A stretch of DNA of 64,000 nt from Eutreptiella sp. 'Long Island Sound 2002' (taxonomy: Eukaryota; Euglenozoa; Euglenophyceae; Eutreptiales; Eutreptiaceae): positions 143,291,596 to 143,355,595 of the forward strand of contig OZ038381.1 of NCBI GenBank assembly GCA_964036045.1, in the 5' to 3' direction. The position numbers were made by a program, and so were the translations under genes. Shown piece by piece: positions 49,233 through 59,479 of the stretch (position 1 is its first letter; every line of letters begins with the position of its first letter). The notes beneath the pieces were generated by a model. It did not search any database, was not told where the DNA came from, and worked only from the letters and a program-made list of their open reading frames with translations.

Positions 49233-49732
49233 ATGTACAAAGAGACGAACCGCATGTGTCCTTGCCGGCACCCCAACATACAATGTATGTTTCATTTACC
49301 CTTTATCCATGCCTTTTGTGTCGCTTGTGTGTTTTGGTGGTGTTCAAGCAATGTGTTATGGTGGTGTTCCAATGGGGTTATGGTAAAAAATGTTTTTGAA
49401 CGCAACATTTTTTCACACGACAACACGGAATATGACAAACATGAAAGACCCAACGGGGTGCAACCGGGCTAGCAAACAACCTATTATCTAGGTATGTAGA
49501 GGTGTGCTTGGTTGGGGGGTAAACGAACTGCGAATTTTTTTTGTTCCGGCCATTTTTGTTTGAACACCGGAACAATTTGACCGGAGAAACCTTTGGATTT
49601 AAACGCGTACCAAGAGCTGTTGCATTGAGGAGTGAGACCTTTTTGATGGCTCAGTTGACTGAGCAAACGAAGTAGGCGGTGACGCAAGCAATAGTGAGTC
49701 CGCTAACCGACCGTTCAGTTCCCACTCGCTTA
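49233..49732. other. No supported gene
   Basis: Only short frames without coding character. A GCTCAGTTGACTGAGC near-palindrome (7-bp arms, 2-base centre) lies near 49649-49664. Confidence 0.4.
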
Positions 49733-49769
49733 CCTCTCACTTTGCTCTCACGGAGAGCCAAATGAGAGG
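49733..49769. other. Hairpin, ~17-bp stem
   Basis: CCTCTCACTTTGCTCTC pairs with GAGAGCCAAATGAGAGG with two single-base offsets and an ACG loop. The surrounding 49620-49820 is full of GAGCTCA/TGAGC words. It may be the end of a small inverted-repeat element. I see no matching second copy in the window. Confidence 0.6.
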
Positions 49770-50382
49770 TTTGACGCTGTGGGTGAGAGCTCATTTGAGG
49801 CTCACTCAACATGCATTGGCACAAATGTTGTAAGCAATCTTCTCTCGATGCCTCTTGTGTGGCAATGCACGCTGCACACACCTTTATAAACAATTTTATC
49901 CATCTCGATCCTCTTGCGCCGGACATGAGACCACGTCGTGCACCGGCATTCGAACCCGCCTTTCTTTGTTACCACCCTACTCTCCACGTCGCAACCCTCG
50001 TTGCACGGGTTACCATCCAATGTGTGGTTGTGTAGCAAACGTTGCAACCCCGACTGATTCTTCAAGAAACTAAACTCCCCCCTGCTCCTGAGCGGCCGCT
50101 TCAGTCACAAGTAGATCATCCGCAACAAGAAAACAAAAATACCCTTGGTAAACCGGTGGGCCAAAAACTAGGGAGTTGGCATCACAAAGGAAGGAATAAC
50201 ACATTTGGTAACGGGCCAAGGTAACAGACAGCTCAAATAAATATGCATATGGTATAAAGAACCTGCAAAAAGAAAAGGGCATACCCTTCCTAACCTTAAC
50301 CGGTGGGGCAATGGGAGGACACGAGATGGAGGAAGCACGGATGTGTGTGGGAGGAGAGGGGTGTGTGCAGTTGCTAGTATCA

Positions 50383-50383
<1 letters not shown>

Positions 50384-50415
<32 letters not shown>

Positions 50416-50431
50416 TGTGTGTGTGTGTGTT
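50384..50431. repeat. (GT)n microsatellite
   Basis: About 24 GT units with one TAT interruption. It explains the His/Thr run in the minus-strand frame 50070-50687, which I do not regard as a gene. Confidence 0.97.
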
Positions 50432-50439
50432 TCTGTGTG

Positions 50440-51133
50440 CGAGGAGGCCAAGGCGCATCGCCAAGAAGGTCGGGGGAAGGGGGGTGAGACCCCCCGGGGC
50501 CAAACTCTCGGTCCCCACTAACGCCCGGACCAACCCCATGACTAACCCCGAAATAAATGTCAACCCCAAAGGCACCCCCTACACATACTAACACCACAGC
50601 CAAAAAACCCAAAAGCGTCAGACCCCACAACGGGGTCCCGGGGGGTATGGGGGTCTGTCTAAGAACCAAATATGCCAAGATCCCCATGGAGAAAACACAT
50701 GAACACTTAAAAGGTATGTTTCATGTGTTCCTGTGCTTTTTGCCAGAGTGCTGATCTTTGGAGAAAATCGTTCGTTTTTGCTTGTTAATATTAGCAGTAG
50801 CCATGTGTTGGTTTTCCATTGTTGAAAAAACAAAAATTGAAATCAAAAATTAACTCTGAGGACCATTTTAGTGATTTTTCACATACACACCGATGAGACC
50901 CCTCCCCCAACACCCAGGTGAAAATGAACCCGACCCCGTAAGGCACCCCGTGGCGGTGGGATGTTTCCACGAAAACCCTCTACCCCCCCCCCCCCCCAGA
51001 CGATATTTTTTGTTAACATATTAAGTTTTATAATTAAAATGAACCGTGTTGGTGTCAAAACAGATTTCGAGGGTTATCAACTCCAATCCCCCACAATCAG
51101 TGGGCGGACCTTTGCTGTAAAACGTTTTACACC
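50440..51133. other. No supported gene; C15 tract
   Basis: There is a C15 run at 50983-50997. Frames are short and not convincing. Confidence 0.4.
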
Positions 51134-51750
51134 TTGAGAAACGTAGTGGATGCGAATGACAGGAGAATGGCATTGTTGGATGAGCACGCCACCAATGTTC
51201 AAAAGAGGAAGGCAAAAAATGTAGCCGCGGCTCAGCTGGGGTTGTGAAGTTGAGGCTCCATTGGGGCTGAAAAGGCTCATTTATGGGCTATGTGGTGCCT
51301 TTGAAGGAGGTGCTTGTGAAAAGGGATTTTGGGGATTGGAAGGGGTGTTTGGACGTGCCGACGTTGATTCCAATCCCTACTTCAAGGGGCTTTGATATGC
51401 GGACCACATAACCACATAGACATGTCATAAAGAAAGTGCTGATGCAACAGGTTTTTAATGCCTTGCAATACCCAATTCCAATTCCCACCCTTAGTTTGGG
51501 TTACAACCCTTCTATTGCCGGGCCTCATTGATCGTCTGTTATGTGGTACTGGCATGGTTCGCAGTTCACTTTTGTTTGCAAGGTGGGCACTTTTTGTCAG
51601 GTGTTAGCAGCAAAAGCGGCCGATTGAGGAAATGCTGATCACACTGCAACGCCACATGCATTTTTTGGGTAGCTATCCGGCACTTGGACCCACTTTCAAC
51701 GGATGAGGACCTGCTGCCGGGAGTGCTTCTCCACATTGACACTAGCAAGG
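51134..51750 (+). pseudogene. Decayed plus-strand gene fragment, unknown family
   Basis: A frame from 51134 to TGA 51247 encodes a charged helical segment (VDANDRRMALLDEHATNVQK). A second frame starts at ATG 51283 (MGYVVPLKEVLVKRDFGDWK) and stays coding-like through four in-frame stops (51409, 51529, 51625, 51670), including VIKKVLMQQVFNALQYPIP. A third frame then continues (LDPLSTDEDLLPGVLLHIDT) to a strong donor, CAAGG|GTAAGT, at 51751. The consistent signal on one strand ending at a splice donor argues for an exon that has decayed. Function unknown. Confidence 0.45.
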
Positions 51751-51756
51751 GTAAGT

Positions 51757-52841
51757 TCCCTTGTGAGCTTTGAACATAGCACACAAAGGCCGCAGGCATT
51801 GGGGTCAGGGGACGATCCTAAAAGTAACTCCTGGTGCTCAAACACCGGGGTTGCGGTGTGCACGCTATGAGAACCGCACAACCGACCATCCTTTTGGAAA
51901 CCCAAGGCTCAATGCGCAGTGGCAAAGTCATACCGCTTGAGCTGTGATAAGAAAGAGCGGATCAAACGAATAAAATTACTAATCGAATGCGAAAAATTTA
52001 AATTTGCGAATGTTTCGCGAAGCTGAAAAATGACTCATATCTAGCAAAATTTTGTTTTTGCCCCGACAAAGTGGAATAACAGTTTTGCGATTTTTTTTGT
52101 CAATGCCCCGTTTTGCCTGATTAGACCAGCATGCGCGGCCGGAACTGCTGCATATTTTGTTACTTTTTTTTTCTAAAACAAACTTTTGCGTGAAGCATCT
52201 TTTCCGTAGTCCCTTCATCTTGATGCTCTCTGGATGGACGCTGGGAATTTTCGGTGAACACGGGCTGTCAGGAAGCGCTAAGAAAAAACAAAAACATGCA
52301 AGGACCCGAGTGGTCGGGTAGGACAATGGCAAGAGGCCACAAGAGCATCACTCCCAACATTGTTCACTTTTCCTAGAATGATTTGGTGGTCCACATTAGC
52401 TTGTAGCAGGTGTTGGCAGCGTCATTCGATTGCTTCCTCATACGGAAGGAAAAATAGGCGATTGGAGTGAACATATGTGTCACACAAAGTATGACTTAGA
52501 AAGGAAAGAGTGCCACAAGTAGTGATGAGGCAGACCACAAACTAATAAGACCCCGCTGGCCCTAGTCATAGTCATAACCAATTCATCAATTGTCTAATTT
52601 TGCCAAAATTCAGCCGTTTTTGTGGATTGTGGGTGGAAATCTAAATTTTTTTTGCGTTAGTCTTTTTGCTTGCACAAAATTTGACGCCAACCGCATTGTG
52701 AATCAAATATTTTGGCAAAAACCTTCGTATTTGATCGATAGTTGTTTACCATGCAAACCTAGATTGTGAAACAGCCCAACTGGACACGGTAATCCATGCG
52801 ACAAACAACCCAATGTTATCCCATGCCAAAATCACTGCTGA
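51757..52841. other. No supported gene, AT-rich
   Basis: Includes AAATTTAAATTT (51998 region) and TTCGCGAA words. Open frames are short. I see nothing further that I can support. Confidence 0.45.
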
Positions 52842-53399
52842 TCACAAAATGTGATGACGGCAACAAGCCATGTCATCTAGTGCTGACCCACATTCAACGG
52901 GGTGCGGCTGCCTAGACAATCGCTTAATATGACTGATAGCAAGACCCAATGCACGCGGTTCATCGGTTTCAAAGTGGTAGAGCTCTTGATCCGACAAACA
53001 CAACAAAGCCTTATTGAGCAACCAATCTCCCTCCGCCGATTAGGCCGTTTCATTGGGAATGGTACTCCCTGAACGCCTATGAGGGGCAACAAATGCAATA
53101 GAGGGCACACTTAGTGAGGCTTTCGTGCCCTTGCCCTTGTTCCCTTGCGACAACACTCCACCGGAGGTTGGCACACAGGTCGAAGGGGTGCCGGAAATGG
53201 GTGCACTTCCTCGGCGCATGAAGAAACTTATTTCCCCTTCCCCTTCTTCCCTTGCGGGAATGCCGAGCTTGAGGCTTGCGGAGGATCTCCTCATTACAAT
53301 GACGCGCCTCCACATTTTCTTCCCCTTCTTCCCAGGTGCAGGGTCCAAAGGAGAAGAGGGTATGAAAAGAGGTCCGACTCCTCGCCGGTTGACACGGAC
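52842..53399 (-). pseudogene. Decayed coding segment with one in-frame stop
   Basis: One frame is open from 53399 to TAA 53042-53040 and then continues for 65 further codons to TGA 52844-52842. The downstream part (WLLNKALLCLSDQELYHFET, then ALGLAISHIKRLSRQPHPVE) is as protein-like as the upstream part, which is rich in Ser, Gly and Lys (WRRVIVMRRSSASLKLGIP). Either the TAA is a decay mutation or it lies in a small intron. No ATG at the upstream limit. No family recognised. Confidence 0.45.
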
Positions 53400-53409
53400 T
53401 TAACATTGG

Positions 53410-53885
53410 ATTGCTAAGGCAGTGTGCCCATCATAATCTGCTCAACGTCTACCTCCTTGCAACACTTTTGAAACACCCATTTGATGGGTTAAAACTGGGC
53501 TGTACCATGAGTAGACCATTCGAAAGTGGGCAGGCAAAAGCCAAATTCTTCATCGTGCATGCACCAAAGTTGAGCAACAGCACAACTCACATAGTAGTAA
53601 GGTGGTGGCCCATAGTGATGCCTAAAGCGGCACCAATGTGCCAAAGCCTGCTCTAGACAACCAGAGCAAACAACACCCGAGGGTTGTGGCACCCAGTGGT
53701 ATTAATTCAAGCATTCGCATTCGTTTTGCAGCCTTTTTCTTCCGTGACGCCTCCTCTGTTGATTGGCGCATTCAGGCGGCTCGGCACGTTCCGTGACCTT
53801 GCGTCCAATGTGGGCCAACGTAAAGCTGCCTTCGGCAACCATCTGCCATCAAAATTGGGAGGGTGCTTAGGAAACCGGTTCCTTC
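53410..53885. other. No supported gene
   Basis: Short frames only, on both strands. Confidence 0.4.
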
Positions 53886-54375
53886 ACAAGACGCCGTCTT
53901 AGGGGTCCCCAATGCCCAGCGCGGGGTGGAAATAAGAAGACGCTATATAACCCCCGCCATCTCCGCGGACCAGATGTGGGCACAATGGCAACATAACCAT
54001 TCCATCTTGGGGGTTGCCGAAGCGGGGAGGAAATCAAAATGGCTCCATAACCCGTGTTGTCTTGGCGGCCCACATGTGGCAAAATGGATACAAGACCCCT
54101 ACCACCTTGGGGGCCTACATGTGGGCAAAATGGCTCACAACCCCTATGGTCTCGGGGGCCCACGTGTGGGCAAAGTGGCTACATAACCCTTGCCGTTTTG
54201 GGTGTTCCAAAGTGGGGACGACCAAATGGCAACATAACCATCTTCGGTGCCCACATGTGGGCAGAGTGGCTTAACCACTGCTGCCTTGGGGGTTCCCAAT
54301 GTAGGGTTGAAACCAAAAATGGCTAAGCAACCCCCTACCGTCTGGGGTCCCCAAAGCGGGGACAAAATCAGAGGT
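53886..54375. repeat. Degenerate minisatellite, ~10 units of 42-60 bp, two alternating types
   Basis: Each unit reads roughly (G/A)TCTTGGGGG, core, AAAATGGCT-CATAACCC. One type carries the palindromic core GCCCACATGTGGGC (near 54060, 54115, 54160, 54250). The other carries CCCCAAAGCGGGG-like cores (near 53915, 54015, 54210, 54300, 54350). Overlapping frames give repeated translations such as GQNGSQPLW, which are by-products. Confidence 0.8.
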
Positions 54376-54894
54376 CGCTAGTGATTTCTTTCATTGTAAG
54401 CACAAGTAACTTTTTTTTCTCCAATACTTGTTCCAACTTTTTCTCCAATACAAACATGAGAACCAAGAAAAATGTGCTTCATGTGATCTTGTTTGTGGAG
54501 TACCGAAAAAATTGTACTTCATGTGGTTTTTTGGGGTGTAAACGCGAGTACCAAAAAAAATGGATGTCGTGTTTTTGTTTCTGTGGTAAACGCGGCTACT
54601 TTGTTGTGCAATCCTCGCAAGTACATTGCTTATGTACATGCATTCATAGCACAAAAAAAAAAGCCGCACGACTTACAAAATCACCCCCCCCTTGCACAGC
54701 ATTAGCCAAGCGGTCACGGACCAAACACAACGTTCAACAACTCCATCACGGCCACTACTAGCAAGTTCTACAATTGCCAATGTCATGTTCCATCGTACCT
54801 GTTCAAAATCGGTCAAAAATAACATTTCCAGAGGGGGGGGGAAGTGAAGGGAGGTGGGTGAAAAGTGTAGACTGCACCACTTGGTAAATTGCGC
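54376..54894. other. No supported gene
   Basis: Contains repeated GAGTACCAAGAAAAATG/GAGTACCGAAAAAATT-like stretches at 54460-54570 (three weak copies of about 40 bp) and poly-A runs. No convincing coding frame. Confidence 0.4.
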
Positions 54895-55110
54895 ACTTTA
54901 CAGTGTACACTACAAGTTCTGCACAGTGCACGCACTGCACCCAACAATGTGCATTGTGCATGTAGTGCATTGCGCATGGTGCGTCGCGCACAATGTGCAG
55001 GTTGCATTGGACAGTGCATTGAGTACTCCGTGCAGAAAGTAGTCTGCACGGAATGCACAGTGTACAGTAGTGGTTATCGTGCATAGTGTAATGGGCAAGG
55101 TGTGCAAAGT
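54895..55110. repeat. TGCA-rich degenerate repeat with a perfect hairpin
   Basis: The words GTGCA, TGCAC and GCACTGCA recur every 6-15 bp. Inside it, TCCGTGCAGA (55027-55036) and TCTGCACGGA (55043-55052) form a perfect 10-bp stem with a 6-base loop. Minus-strand frames give Cys/His/Thr-rich peptides that reflect the repeat. Confidence 0.7.
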
Positions 55111-56047
55111 GCAGACAGCACGGTGTGTATCCGCCCATCAACTTGGGTTTTGCACAAAAACAAGATGCTTTTGCAAAGAGGAGTTGGTTTTTGCACCTGC
55201 AAAACACACTTCTCGCAGTAGAAAAGGTGATATACGCATGACACAATGCAAAACACATTGAAAAGGGTGATGTACGCAGCACTACAATTGGTGTGCGCGC
55301 CATACAGTTGCTGGGTGGGTACATGTACCATGCACAAAATACACTTGACCTGTTCCATATACATAGGGTCACGAGCTACATGGGGTATATATAAGGTACC
55401 TTTTTTTCATGCAGCACGAAAACACCTCCACGGCTCCACCAGAGCCTTGGACTAAACACCTCAATTAAGGCGCAGCAGTGAAATTGTATACAGGCTGAAC
55501 AAGAGAGACCAACACTAAATTCACAGTGGGATCACCCAAAAAAACAAATGCGACAGAGCGAACATCAAGAAACACATGCCCGATGACACTCTGCCTCTTG
55601 AGGTAAGGTCTGTGCCAGTCTCACCCAATGGCAACCTTTGAATAACTCCGTGAAATGAAATGGCTGACTCACACAAGACACACATGCATACACCAAACCC
55701 CACATCAAAAATTCAAATCACAGGCATCGAAATACAAAAGCCATGCAAAAATATGGATCCAGCAACGCGATAGTCTTCACGCTTAGACGATGTGGCCAAG
55801 GTCACGTTCAGTTGTAGGCTGTCTCGGCTGTGAACATTGTTAAAGGTGTTGAGTCAAAGAGTGGTTGGTTGGGTTGGAAAGGTGGGCTTCCAGTGTCTTC
55901 GCATCTGGCCCTCCGTTACGTGAAGCATATGGAAAGGTTTTGATGTGTTGCATGGAATTCCTCTATGTAAGTTATAACCCAGGTTAATGAATCCACACTG
56001 CCAGTGCCCTTGAAGTGCACTCCCCACAACCCACAGTTGGCAATTAC
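55111..56047. other. No supported gene
   Basis: Minus-strand frames overlap at 55854-56047. The part after the donor at 56047 is probably intron or untranslated. Nothing else is convincing. Confidence 0.35.
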
Positions 56048-56176
56048 CTGCTTGAACTCTGAGGCAGTCACAAGTCCGTCCTCCTTTAAATTCTTTAGGT
56101 TGACGAGACACAACTTTGCAGTGCTGGCATTGATGGTACAAGGGAAGCTGATGCAGCTGACAAGCTGTTCTCTCTT
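56048..56176 (-). CDS. Candidate 43-codon internal exon
   Basis: Bounded by a strong acceptor (TTTTGTTTGCAG before 56176) and a CAG|GTAATT donor (56047 downward). It is 129 bp long, open and in phase 0. It encodes KREQLVSCISFPCTINAS and then LKNLKEDGLVTASEFKQ. The latter resembles the short 'Leu-rich helix, Asp-Gly turn, Glu-Phe' pattern seen in SHOCT-type and EF-hand-like helix-turn-helix segments; this is a resemblance only. Flanking exons are not identified. On this strand the sequence upstream (56190-56400) is open but unconvincing. Confidence 0.4.
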
Positions 56177-57552
56177 CTGCAAACAAAATGCACCAACGAC
56201 ATGCGCCAAAAATGCCATCAAAGGGTGACACTGCACTATCATCCACCAATTGTGGTCTAGGACTTGAAGCACTGAGCAAAATGATGAGGCAAGGGTTTGT
56301 GAACCCATCCCATTCTGCTGCCTCAGGTGCTGGCAAGATGTGTCAGCCAGCCCAGATCCCCACCAATCCTGCCAGACCAGACCAGATACAACAAACAATC
56401 CACACTTCCCTCACCACTCCCTGCCTCACAGCCCACTAGTCTACAGCAAGCAGGAAGAACAAATGAAGCTCACTGAAGCAGCTCCACTTCCACCTGGAGA
56501 GCGCTGGCCTCACCAGATTTCATGGATTGTGGTAATATTAATGAGACGTCCTTGCAAGGCGGAATGGTGTTGATTTCCACCAACAATGCTTTGTAAATAG
56601 AAAGAATGCATAATTTTTTCACCCCATTGGGCTTGTGCTCAATGGGGGGTCACAAGAGTCACAAGATGGACACCCCTCCTCCTTGACTTTGTATACACAC
56701 AGGTTGCTCGAAACAAGAAATGATGCCATCCACAGGAAAAAGGAAGCAATTCATGGTGTTGTAGTTGCTCCCCTTTCGAACCTGTTGAGACTGAAACCGA
56801 GCTGTTGGAGACGGTGTGCATGAAAAGATTAGCAGGCACCAGCTTGGGATGTGTGCTTGGGTAGACTCCGAGGCTCCACCCAAGCCTGTGTGACGGGTAG
56901 GACCCACCGAGGGATGGGTGATAGGGCTTTTGCCATGAATGGAAAGGTGCAAGGGTCTAATCTCCATTTGGGACCCCCTGGCAACCCCTTGCAATTGCCA
57001 AGCATGGGCACATTAATTGTAGCAAAACTGCCACAATGTACTATTCACTTTGATGCCACGTTTGGGACTTCTTCCTGCAGGAGGTGGTTGCAATTGCATT
57101 CTCATGGTTCCAAAACCCCAATTCTAGTGAGCTGGTCCCCCTAAAGGTCTCTCATGAATGTTGGAATAATTCGTTTTTGATCCACTTTGAAAGCCGAGTA
57201 ACCTGAGGAACCCAAGTAACCCTATCCTAAGATGTGCCCAACGTGATTGGTGTCCAATTGCCCCCCCTCCTCCCCAACCAACAAGCAGAAGAAACAAATG
57301 CTCAACAAATTCTTCTTGAAAAAAGTTCAAAGCGGCATGGGAGCAAAAAGAGAACAGTGATCAATAACATTTCTTGGAAAAAAGGCAAACATGGTGACAT
57401 GGTAAGATGTGAAACCAAGGCAACACCAACCTCAACAACCTCTTCGCGCAAAAAAAAAATAAAGCCATCTATAAATTCTCCAGTGCATAAAAAGAACGTA
57501 AATAGTTGGTGTCGTAAAACAACTGCCCACCACCCCCTTGTCGAAACAACAG
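56177..57552. other. No confidently supported gene
   Basis: There are plus-strand frames at 56188-56439 and 57234-57641 (a Lys/Thr/Ser-rich frame of 135 codons) and a hydrophobic minus-strand frame at 57302-57634. They contradict each other and I cannot choose between them. Confidence 0.35.
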
Positions 57553-57874
57553 TGAAGTTACCAAAAGTTTCGGAAACAACACCTTGCGTTGTTTGGACAA
57601 AGACGCTGTCTACGTGCACCCTCAGAACACACAAGCAGTGAAAGGAAAGGGTACATCATTGATATTGAGACATTCATGTCTGTGGAGGCCCATGCAATGT
57701 TGCATCCTGAAAGTGGCACAACAACAATAAGTACAACGTTTATGAAAGACAACCCCAAGCCCCAAAATCTAAGGAAACCCAAGACAGATACCCAAAACCA
57801 GAAAATGGAACCCCCAAATTCAATGGTTCCGAAAGTTGCGGAAACAACACCCTGTGGTGTTTGTACATGGGCAT
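57553..57874. repeat. Direct repeat, two ~45-bp copies 274 bp apart
   Basis: AAAGTTTCGGAAACAACACC (about 57563) and AAAGTTGCGGAAACAACACC (about 57834), with similar flanks, are direct repeats. On the minus strand both read VVS(E/A)TFG. They could be duplicated exon edges or a simple duplication. Confidence 0.7.
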
Positions 57875-57879
57875 TGTTT

Positions 57880-58619
57880 GTGCCAGGGTGGAGGGTATGT
57901 GGGGGGGAAGAATCCAAAGTTTGCCTAGAGTGAGTGATCTAAAGTGATCCACGGAATACAAACACCGAACCCCCCCCCCTTCGCCCGGCGTTTTGGATCA
58001 ATTCAACCAGATCACAAGGGGCATCCCCCTATCCCTTGCTAATTGCACCCATTGCAAACTGTCCACCAAGGCAGTTTTATGGTGTCCCCAATTAGCAAGC
58101 TTGCAAACAGTCCTGTTCATCATTGTTTATCACCCGCTATGGTCCTTAGAGCACCACATTCAAAACCATCAAGAGCATTCATTGAATCATGAAACACTCG
58201 CAGGCATCCCTTCAATTCTGCTTCTGTGGGCAGGATGGCATTTTTGATGTTCATAGTTGGCTGCACAAGCTTTCACAAGAGTGTTGACCTCATTGACATG
58301 ACATCGACATGATATGACATGACCACAGACTATTGCTATGGACCTCTAGGAATATCACTTGCAAGTGTGAGAAGTGACAAATATTGCACACAGGTATGGG
58401 TAGCCACCTCACCTCAATGCTTGTGGAATTTTTTTTGGTAGGTGAGACAAGTGTCCCAGCAGTGATGCCGTGTCTCCTTACTTAACAGTCAACCTCAATG
58501 CATTTCCCGGAGGATGGAAAATTAGGAGCCCAACCTTGTACTTAAGGGATAGGGTTGTTGGTCGTGGGACAACATTCACGCATAAGGCCTAAGGCCTCCA
58601 CCACTAGAGAAGTGCCTTA
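57880..58619. other. No confidently supported gene
   Basis: A plus-strand frame at 57993-58247 (84 codons) is the best candidate but is weak. A short GACAT-rich stretch lies at 58280-58330. Confidence 0.35.
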
Positions 58620-59110
58620 TCAATTTAATTTAGGATTCGGACTCTTGTTTGGATCCTTTGGACCGTTGGCTTCGAAACGGGTGCCCACAATGTTGCAAAA
58701 TCTTCCATATCATAACTGTGACATCTGTTCCGTCACATCTTCCCTAAACTTGTGTTTGATTAACGCATCCACACCCGGGATCCGCAAAGGGATAGGATTC
58801 TCACGGAGGCCCACCAACACCGGTGCCGGGCCCTCATGGACTACATTGGGATGGAAATTAGAGAGAGCTAACAAGACTTGTGTGTGGTGGGGGGGGGGGG
58901 GGGGGCACCAACCATGTGAAGTACTGGCCCGCAAGGCCGGATGACATTGCCACGGCACCGTGGGTTCTTGCCTTGTCCGCAAGGGGTTTTGCCTTGTTCG
59001 CTGGCAAAGCCACTGTTGTACTTGGGGCCTCGTCAGCTCAGCAAAAATGCCTACCGCTCACAAAGAACCCGATACACTACCTATGGCTTTGCGGCTTACA
59101 CTTGGTGCCA
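58620..59110 (-). pseudogene. Decayed coding segment, unknown family
   Basis: A minus-strand frame from about 59030 to a TAG/TAA near 58710 contains VHEGPAPVLVGLRENPIPLR and then VDALIKHKFREDVTEQMSQ, clearly protein-like. After the stop the same frame continues (CNIVGTRFEANGPKDPN) to about 58620. The G17 tract at 58889-58905 falls inside it and is read as prolines. It lies downstream of copy B on the same strand and could be its 3' part. Confidence 0.45.
58889..58905. repeat. Poly-G tract (17)
   Basis: Seventeen G preceded by TGTGTGG. It lies inside the minus-strand decayed frame. Confidence 0.95.
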
Positions 59111-59479
59111 CTTGCTCCCAATTGACACGGGCGGCCGTTTGCTGTAATCTTAGAGCTTTGCCCCCACCCGCTATTGCTCACCATCGGCCACCGGGTCTAT
59201 GTGGCATTGTACCTAATGTAGTCCCAAAACTGATGGCCTCTCCTTTGCCCACCAATGGCTACCCATCAACGATGGAACTAACCCACCTCCTGCACCCGGG
59301 TGGCCTTTGGTAGCGGAGAATAGCTAGCAATGCTATCCCTCTCCATTGCCATTTCATGAGCACAAATGTACCCCTTTGTTCCCCCAACGAAGCCAACACA
59401 AATGGGCGGAACGAGCCTTTTGCTTAAGAAAAAAAACAACCTCAGCCTCCCACGACCACGTCTCAAAGCTCTGCATGGA
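59111..59479. other. No supported gene
   Basis: Short overlapping frames only. The minus strand near 59280-59470 may hold remains of the same decayed locus. Confidence 0.35.

Noticed and set aside
49640-49720. tRNA-like sequence (GGCTCAGTTGACTGAGC resembling a D-arm)
   Set aside because: No T-arm GTTCRA motif at proper distance and no acceptor pairing.
50070-50687. 205-codon minus-strand ORF, with VADDLLV near its end resembling a reverse-transcriptase YxDD motif
   Set aside because: The (GT)n microsatellite runs through it, and no other reverse-transcriptase motif surrounds the DD pair. A chance match.
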